This document shows positions 57,869-64,000 of a stretch of DNA of 64,000 nucleotides, piece after piece. The stretch is taken from the NCBI RefSeq assembly GCF_052065695.1, contig NZ_JBQHTM010000002.1:57277-121276 (forward strand). The letters are read 5' to 3'. A program made the translations under genes and the position numbers. The number at the start of each line of letters is the position of its first letter. Position 1 is the first letter of the stretch. The DNA comes from Intestinimonas sp052065695. Its GTDB lineage: Bacteria > Bacillota > Clostridia > Oscillospirales > Oscillospiraceae. A model generated the notes under the pieces. It had not been told where the DNA came from. It saw only the letters and a program-made list of their open reading frames with translations, and did not search any database.

Positions 57869-58091
57869 CGTGTGGTGCACCCGAAAGGCGGAGGCGCTGA
57901 CGGGCCAGACCTTCTTGCTGGTGGCCCCGGAGGGCCACCAGGGCCCCGCCCTGGTGTGCGCCGACCAGGCGGGGGCGGGACCGGGGGATAAGGTGCTGGT
58001 CACCCGGGGGAGCGGCGCCCGGATCGCGGCAGGAGAACACATTCCTGTGGACGCCGCCATCGTGGGCATCGTGGACCGGGTGGAGTCCTGA
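57843..58091 (+). CDS. eutN: microcompartment vertex protein EutN (GTG start)
   Basis: 82 residues of the EutN/CcmL pentamer family: LLGIVIGSVWCTRKAEALTG at the start, TFLLVAPEG, then ADQAGAGPGDKVLVTRGSGA and VDAAIVGIVDRVE. Pentamers cap the vertices of the shell. GTG 57843 is read within the end of the preceding gene; GGGAGATGGG is the likely binding site, with TTG 57846 an alternative start. Confidence 0.9.
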   Translation: MLLGIVIGSVWCTRKAEALTGQTFLLVAPEGHQGPALVCADQAGAGPGDKVLVTRGSGARIAAGEHIPVDAAIVGIVDRVES

Positions 58092-58106
58092 GAGGAGGGG
58101 AGCCCA

Positions 58107-59183
58107 TTGTCCGTCAACGAGATCATCATCGGCCTCATGGCCGTCTTTCTGGTGCTGGGCGCCCTGGACCGCATCGCGGGGAATCGCTTCGGCCTGGGGG
58201 AGAAGTTCGAGGAGGGTATTCTGGCCATGGGCTCTCTGGCCCTGGCCATGATCGGCATCCTCTGCCTGGCCCCCGTCCTCTCCGACCTGCTGCGGCCGGT
58301 GGTGGTGCCGGTCTACACCTTTCTGGGGGCCGACCCCGCCATGTTTGCCGGGACCATCCTGGCAAACGACATGGGGGGCGCCGCCCTGGCCCGGGAGCTG
58401 GCCCTCACGCCGGAGGCGGGGCAGTTCGGGGGCCTCATCGTGGGGGCCGTGCTGGGCCCCACCATCGTCTTTACCATCCCGGTGGCCCTGGGCATCCTGA
58501 AGCCGGAGGACCTGGAGCCTCTGGCACGGGGGGTGCTCTGCGGCGTGGTCACCATCCCCCTGGGGGCCTTCCTGGGCGGCCTCACCGCCGGCTTCCCGGT
58601 GGGCATGGTGCTCCGGAACCTCATTCCCATCGTCCTCATTGCCCTCCTCCTGGCCCTGGGGCTGTGGAAGATTCCCGTCGCCATGGTGAAGGGCTTCACT
58701 ATCTTCGGCAAGGTGGTGGTGGCCGTTATCACTGTGGGCCTGGCCGCCGCCATCGTGGAGTCCCTCACCGGCCTGGTCCTCATCCCCGGCCTTGCCCCCA
58801 TCGGGGAGGGCTTTGAGGTGGTGGGGCACATCGCCATCGTCCTGGCCGGGGCCTTCCCCCTGGTCTTTGTCATCACAAAGGTCTTTCAAAAGCCCCTGCT
58901 GAAGCTGGGGCGGCTGCTGGGGGTCAACGACGTGGCGGCGGCGGGGCTGGTGGCCACCCTGGCCAACAACATTCCCATGTTTGGCATGGTGGCCGGCATG
59001 GACCGCCGGGGCAAGGTGGTCAACGTGGCCTTCGCCGTGTCGGCGGCCTTCGTCTTTGGGGACCACCTGGGCTTTACGGCGGGCTTTGACGAGACCATGA
59101 TCTTCCCCATGATCGTGGCCAAGCTGACGGGGGGCATCACCGCTGTGGCGGTGGCCATGCTCCTCACCCGAAAGGAGAGATGA
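58107..59183 (+). CDS. eutH: ethanolamine permease EutH (TTG start)
   Basis: 358 residues, about 10-11 membrane helices, matching EutH. Recognisable are FEEGILAMGSLALAMIGI (about 33-50), FAGTILANDMGGAALAREL and NNIPMFGMVAGMDRRGKVVN. It helps take up ethanolamine. It is shorter than the ~400-residue enterobacterial protein. TTG 58107 has AGGAGGGG upstream and is the only start that keeps the first helix. It overlaps eutQ by 4 nt. Confidence 0.9.
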   Translation: MSVNEIIIGLMAVFLVLGALDRIAGNRFGLGEKFEEGILAMGSLALAMIGILCLAPVLSDLLRPVVVPVYTFLGADPAMFAGTILANDMGGAALARELALTPEAGQFGGLIVGAVLGPTIVFTIPVALGILKPEDLEPLARGVLCGVVTIPLGAFLGGLTAGFPVGMVLRNLIPIVLIALLLALGLWKIPVAMVKGFTIFGKVVVAVITVGLAAAIVESLTGLVLIPGLAPIGEGFEVVGHIAIVLAGAFPLVFVITKVFQKPLLKLGRLLGVNDVAAAGLVATLANNIPMFGMVAGMDRRGKVVNVAFAVSAAFVFGDHLGFTAGFDETMIFPMIVAKLTGGITAVAVAMLLTRKER

Positions 59184-59635
59184 ACATGGCAGATGTGGAC
59201 AAGTCGGCTCTGGAGAAGCTGGTGCGCCAGGTGCTGCTGGAAAAGCTGGGGGGCACCCCAGCGCCGGAGCGTCCCGCCGCCCACGGGGTGCGGGCGGTGG
59301 CGGTACCCCGGCTGGACGTCCGGGAGGAGGACCGGCTGGACACGGGAAACAGCGGGGACCGGGTGTGGACCCGGGACCTCTTCTCCCTGGAGGAGGCCCC
59401 CCGGCTGGGCTGCGGCCTGATGGTCATGGAGCAGACCACCTTCCCCTGGAAGCTCACCTATGACGAGATGGACTATGTTATCGACGGGCGGCTGGACATC
59501 CTGGTGGGGGGCGAGACGGTGTCCGCCGGCCCCGGCGAGGTGATTCATATCCCCCGGGGCAGCGAGATCCAGTTCTCCGCCAAGGGGAAGGTCCGCTTCC
59601 TCTACTTCGTCTATCCCGCCGACTGGCAGAAATGA
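59180..59635 (+). CDS. eutQ: EutQ cupin protein (acetate-kinase-linked)
   Basis: 151 residues: a short helical N-terminus, a linker, then a cupin barrel (LEEAPRLGCGLMVMEQTTFP, WKLTYDEMDYVIDGRLDI, GEVIHIPRGSEIQFSAKG). EutQ has been linked to acetate kinase activity and compartment assembly in Salmonella; this protein is shorter than the 229-residue enterobacterial form. ATG 59180 overlaps the eutH stop. The stop codon lies inside a 46-bp palindrome. Confidence 0.85.
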   Translation: MNMADVDKSALEKLVRQVLLEKLGGTPAPERPAAHGVRAVAVPRLDVREEDRLDTGNSGDRVWTRDLFSLEEAPRLGCGLMVMEQTTFPWKLTYDEMDYVIDGRLDILVGGETVSAGPGEVIHIPRGSEIQFSAKGKVRFLYFVYPADWQK

Positions 59636-59677
59636 AACTACCGGTGTGTGAGCATGCTCACACACCGGTAGTTTCAT
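59632..59677. terminator. 46-bp perfect palindrome, bidirectional terminator of eut operon
   Basis: A perfect palindrome centred at 59654/59655, with 23 bp on each side and no loop, includes the eutQ stop codon. It lies between the convergent eutQ and GRAM-like genes. The tails are T-rich only over 3-4 nt on each side. Confidence 0.75.
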
Positions 59678-59710
59678 CATATGCGGTTGAAAATGGCGGG
59701 AGAAGTGCCG

Positions 59711-60058
59711 TCAGCCCTGCTTCTGCCGCTGCTCCTCAATGAAGGCCATGATCTCCTTGCGCTTGAGGACGGAGACACGGAAAGTTTTGCCGTCCTGGGT
59801 GTTGACCCGGATGCCCGTGGGGATGAAGAGGGACACATTGTAGGGCTCCATGGACACAATGGCGCTGTAGGGAAGGGAAAAGACCACCCGCAGGGCTTCC
59901 ACCAGGCCGTTGCCACGGAACAGGATGCGGCGGTCCGTGAAGATGTAGGTGCCGGGGACCTGGGCCCTGCCGGCGCTGGTGCCCCAAAAATCGCCCTTGA
60001 TCCGCTTGAGCTCCTGCTCGCCGGGCTGAAACTCCAAAATATCGCTGGGTTTACTCAT
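59711..60058 (-). CDS. GRAM/PH-like domain protein
   Basis: 115 residues: GTYIFTDRRILFRGNGLVEA followed by VFSLPYSAIVSMEPYNVSLF and TGIRVNTQDGKTFRVSVLKR, the beta-strand pattern of bacterial GRAM/PH-like proteins. These are small single-domain proteins of unknown function that may bind membranes or partners. GGAAGGAG precedes ATG 60058; a GTG directly before it is an alternative start. It is divergent from an HTH gene, with an inverted repeat between. Confidence 0.7.
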   Translation of the reverse strand: MSKPSDILEFQPGEQELKRIKGDFWGTSAGRAQVPGTYIFTDRRILFRGNGLVEALRVVFSLPYSAIVSMEPYNVSLFIPTGIRVNTQDGKTFRVSVLKRKEIMAFIEEQRQKQG

Positions 60059-60122
60059 CACTCCATGACTCCTTCCTCAGACAGGTCCACCTGTCTCTCA
60101 TTTCTATTGGGATGATAGTCAA

Positions 60123-60174
60123 TATTGCCTATCACGCTTCAAGATCATTATAGGCAATAATGGGCATATGTCAA
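60123..60174. promoter_or_regulatory. divergent promoter region with 10-bp inverted repeat
   Basis: On the minus strand TTGACA (60169-60174) and TATAAT (60147-60152) are 16 bp apart and drive the GRAM-like gene. TATTGCCTAT (60123-60132) and its complement ATAGGCAATA (60150-60159) flank the region and overlap the -10. They are a good candidate operator for the adjacent HTH protein. Confidence 0.7.
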
Positions 60175-60199
60175 GAAGAAACTGCCAGGGAGGTGGACC

Positions 60200-60409
60200 A
60201 TGATCTCCTATGAACCCTTGTGGGAACTGATGCGGCAGCGGGGCGCCTCCACCTATACCTTACAGGTCAAAGGGGGGATCAGCAGCTCCACCATCCGGCG
60301 GCTGAAGGCGGGGGAGTCGGTTTCCACCAACACCTTGGAGGCTTTGTGCCAGCTCTTTAACTGCCGGATCGAGGATGTAGTGGCCTATGTTCCGGAACAA
60401 CAGGATTAA
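60200..60409 (+). CDS. Cro/CI-type helix-turn-helix regulator
   Basis: 69 residues, little more than a five-helix HTH_3/HTH_26 domain: WELMRQRGASTYTLQVKGGI, SSSTIRRLKAGESVSTNTLE, then CQLFNCRIEDVVAYV. It binds DNA and probably controls itself and the divergent GRAM-like gene through the inverted repeat. GGGAGGTGG precedes the ATG. Confidence 0.85.
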   Translation: MISYEPLWELMRQRGASTYTLQVKGGISSSTIRRLKAGESVSTNTLEALCQLFNCRIEDVVAYVPEQQD

Positions 60410-60446
60410 AACAGCGGCGTTGGAATGATCTCCAACGCCGCTGTTT
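60409..60446. terminator. bidirectional terminator
   Basis: A perfect 16-bp stem (60409-60424 with 60431-60446), with AAA/TTT at its base, lies between the convergent HTH and zincin genes. Confidence 0.85.
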
Positions 60447-60458
60447 CTGTTTCAAAGG

Positions 60459-60842
60459 TCACTGATCCCGCAGGGACCGCTGCTCTTCCATATAAGCCTC
60501 ATCCTTGATCTCCAGCCCACGCTCTCCGGCCAGGCCCTCGATGTGGTGGGTGAACTCGTGGGAGAAGGTGTCCCACAGCTCGTCCTCCCAGTCCTCCTCC
60601 GTCCAGTTTTCCAGCTTGGCCAGAGCGGCGAAGGAGCCGTAGTAGAGGTTGATGTGCCGGCCCATCATGTCGTTGCAGTACTCTCCCAGAATATACATCT
60701 CCCCCGGCGGGAACTCCGGGTCGGCCTTGGACTCGGGCAGCAGGGCCACCCCGCCGTTGAGCTCTTCAAAGAACTCCGGCGGGAACTCCTCGGCCATCTC
60801 GTCCAGCAGGAGACCCACCTCGTCGAAGCTGAGCATGGTCAT
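60459..60842 (-). CDS. zincin-like metallopeptidase-family protein
   Basis: 127 residues with the zinc motif HEFTHHIEGLAGERGLE (HExxHH, about 94-110), as in the small PF06262-type zincin family. Catalysis is likely but undemonstrated, and the substrate is unknown. GGGGAGGG precedes the ATG. It starts 14 nt after the tex stop and is probably the second gene of the tex operon. Confidence 0.78.
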   Translation of the reverse strand: MTMLSFDEVGLLLDEMAEEFPPEFFEELNGGVALLPESKADPEFPPGEMYILGEYCNDMMGRHINLYYGSFAALAKLENWTEEDWEDELWDTFSHEFTHHIEGLAGERGLEIKDEAYMEEQRSLRDQ

Positions 60843-60855
60843 AACAACCCTCCCC

Positions 60856-63024
<2,169 letters not shown>

Positions 63025-63055
63025 TGTGTCGCTCCTTTTGGTAATGGGTGCCTTG

Positions 63056-63084
63056 ATTGTATCACGCCAATGCTTGGCGGACAA
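63056..63084 (-). promoter_or_regulatory. tex promoter
   Basis: On the minus strand TTGTCC (63079-63084) and TACAAT (63056-63061) are 17 bp apart, 32 nt before the start codon. The spacer contains a GCCAAGCATTGGC palindrome. Confidence 0.65.
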
Positions 63085-63221
63085 GGTAGTGCGAGAGATC
63101 TTATACATATATATTTATATATAAGTATGGGAGTGAGCTTCCATGGTTACGATGGTTCAATAATTCAGTTTAAGAATAATATTAGGGTGCCCCACTTTAT
63201 ATATAGGACACCCTAGATAAA

Positions 63222-63689
63222 TCATGCTTTATCAAATTTAGTTAGTACACTTTCCATTAAATCATTTTGATAATGACTTAATATAGACATTGTCCTAAAC
63301 AATTTAGGAGAATTGATTTGTTTATTGGTTAGTGCAAAAAACGCAAGCGCAAAAACAACACCTGCAGATATTCCATTGGTGTTTAAGTAATCAACATTGA
63401 TTTCTTCAGGAAGTCCAGTCATTTGTGGACTCATCAAAGCAAGCTTGAAACGTGCATGTGTATTTGGATTACTCACAGAAAAGCTGCTCCAGATACTGTC
63501 ACACACGGCATTAAGATAATTGCGACGAGCCTGTAAAGTCAGATGCGATAATTCGCTTTCGGACATCTTTGGTGGCATTTGACATCTTGTAAGAATTTGC
63601 TGAATTTCGTGTTCATATGTGTTTAATTTATTTGAACATGCATTTTTGATTGCTTTGGCCAATACTTCTTCTTTCGAGAAACCAAACAT
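63222..63689 (-). CDS. hypothetical protein, AT-rich
   Basis: 155 residues without a recognised family: a hydrophilic N-terminal half (KEEVLAKAIKNACSNKLNTY) and one hydrophobic stretch (about 110-125, ISAGVVFALAFFAL). Codon and base use are AT-rich (roughly 38% GC by eye) against a GC-rich genome, so it is probably recently acquired. ATG 63689 has CAGGGGG upstream. The TAGGGTG/CACCCTA inverted repeat at about 63184-63215 may be its terminator. Confidence 0.6.
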   Translation of the reverse strand: MFGFSKEEVLAKAIKNACSNKLNTYEHEIQQILTRCQMPPKMSESELSHLTLQARRNYLNAVCDSIWSSFSVSNPNTHARFKLALMSPQMTGLPEEINVDYLNTNGISAGVVFALAFFALTNKQINSPKLFRTMSILSHYQNDLMESVLTKFDKA

Positions 63690-63899
63690 AATGGGGCCCC
63701 CTGACGTTTGATAACGTAACACACATCAAATAATACACTAAATTTTATGTAAGAGAATTTTTAGATATAGTAACATAAAAAGCGAAAAATGGCAATGTGT
63801 ACAGTAAAAATCTGAATATAATTTACAAATTTATGAATGATTTATTAGATAAATGTTATAAATGGAGTGTATTAAACGTGTGATTGCAGTGTAGGTTTG
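63690..63899. other. AT-rich intergenic DNA, no gene seen
   Basis: About 210 bp of roughly 25-30% GC between the hypothetical gene and the transposase-like fragment. No convincing ORF or RNA. It is likely part of a mobile segment. Confidence 0.5.
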
Positions 63900-64000
63900 T
63901 CAAACATATTGGACGGTGAACTCTCGAGGAGAAAGCCAACCCAAAGGTCTCATGGGGAAGTTATTGGAGCGGCGGTTGTGGGCAGCGAGCTGCTTTGCGA
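63900..64000 (-). mobile_element. C-terminal fragment resembling a DDE transposase/integrase (runs off the right edge)
   Basis: The minus-strand frame ending at TGA 63900-63902 reads LAAHNRRSNNFPMRPLGWLS then PREFTVQYV. The NRR...LGWLSPREF pattern resembles the C-terminus of integrase-core transposases (IS3/IS30-like), although the spacing between NRR and LG is longer than usual. The GC-rich coding end abuts AT-rich DNA. Only 32 residues are visible. Confidence 0.45.

Overview
The window is a 64 kb piece of a high-GC, anaerobic, spore-forming Clostridia genome, most like an Oscillospiraceae gut bacterium of the Flavonifractor/Intestinimonas type. This is inferred from the NAD-linked [FeFe] hydrogenase, the sporulation genes spoVB, yabP and yabQ, the Gram-positive regulators (NiaR, BirA, PhoBR), the low-oxygen enzymology, the strong preference for G/C at third codon positions and the ethanolamine (eut) operon. 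No rRNA, CRISPR array or complete insertion sequence was seen. Only the last ~0.9 kb is AT-rich and looks acquired.

Layout. 1-174: 5' end of serC (minus). 540-9025: a ten-gene [FeFe]-hydrogenase cluster that mixes a catalytic HydABC-type enzyme (hydC, a HndB-like ferredoxin, hydB, hydA) with a putative signalling set (two DRTGG proteins, two GHKL ATPases, a divergent hydrogenase-like sensor and a PHP phosphoesterase). 9784-10548: a siroheme/4Fe-4S reductase-like protein. 10759-12916: punA and mtaD (purine/MTA salvage). 12969-16156 and 26498-28101: the two halves of the conserved yab sporulation/division cluster (spoVB-mazG-hup-rqcP and yabP-yabQ-divIC-yabR). They are separated by ~10.3 kb carrying a cation exporter, a two-component system, HtrA, an M28 peptidase, a PTS-IIC-like transporter with a NiaR operator, niaR, birA and bioY. 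28210-31931: amidohydrolase, ribosome hibernation factor, M55 D-aminopeptidase and a NYN-domain protein. 32671-36287: ArsC-like and DUF1653 proteins, then a cobalamin-riboswitch-controlled ABC importer. 36932-42416: RNase J, tRNA-Thr and tRNA-Tyr, three small genes, rpoN and a HAD phosphatase. 42776-48997: pstSCAB-phoU-phoB-phoR behind Pho boxes. 49139-59635: eutGABCLEM-T-x-N-H-Q. 59711-63024: a GRAM-like protein, an HTH regulator, a zincin and tex. 63222-64000: an AT-rich hypothetical gene and what looks like the end of a transposase.

How the parts connect. Ethanolamine breakdown needs adenosylcobalamin: EutT makes it, EutBC uses it, EutA reloads it, and the riboswitch-controlled BtuFCD importer 13 kb away would supply the corrinoid. 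EutE and EutG dispose of acetaldehyde inside a shell built from EutL, EutM and EutN, and NAD balance can be closed by the NAD-linked hydrogenase. The genes eutS, eutP, eutVW, eutJ, eutK and eutD are not in the window.

Most notable observations: the hydrogenase cluster with its embedded signalling genes and a sensor that lacks the canonical H-cluster signature residues; a PHP gene with no ATG/GTG/TTG start upstream of its metal-binding motif; a displaced, almost purely synonymous duplicate of the eutA start flanking a 159-bp hairpin-rich insert; EutM read in frame from a 100-residue N-terminal extension; a perfect SOS-like operator with a good promoter but no recognisable gene; and an inverted pair of ~225-bp noncoding repeats 23 kb apart.
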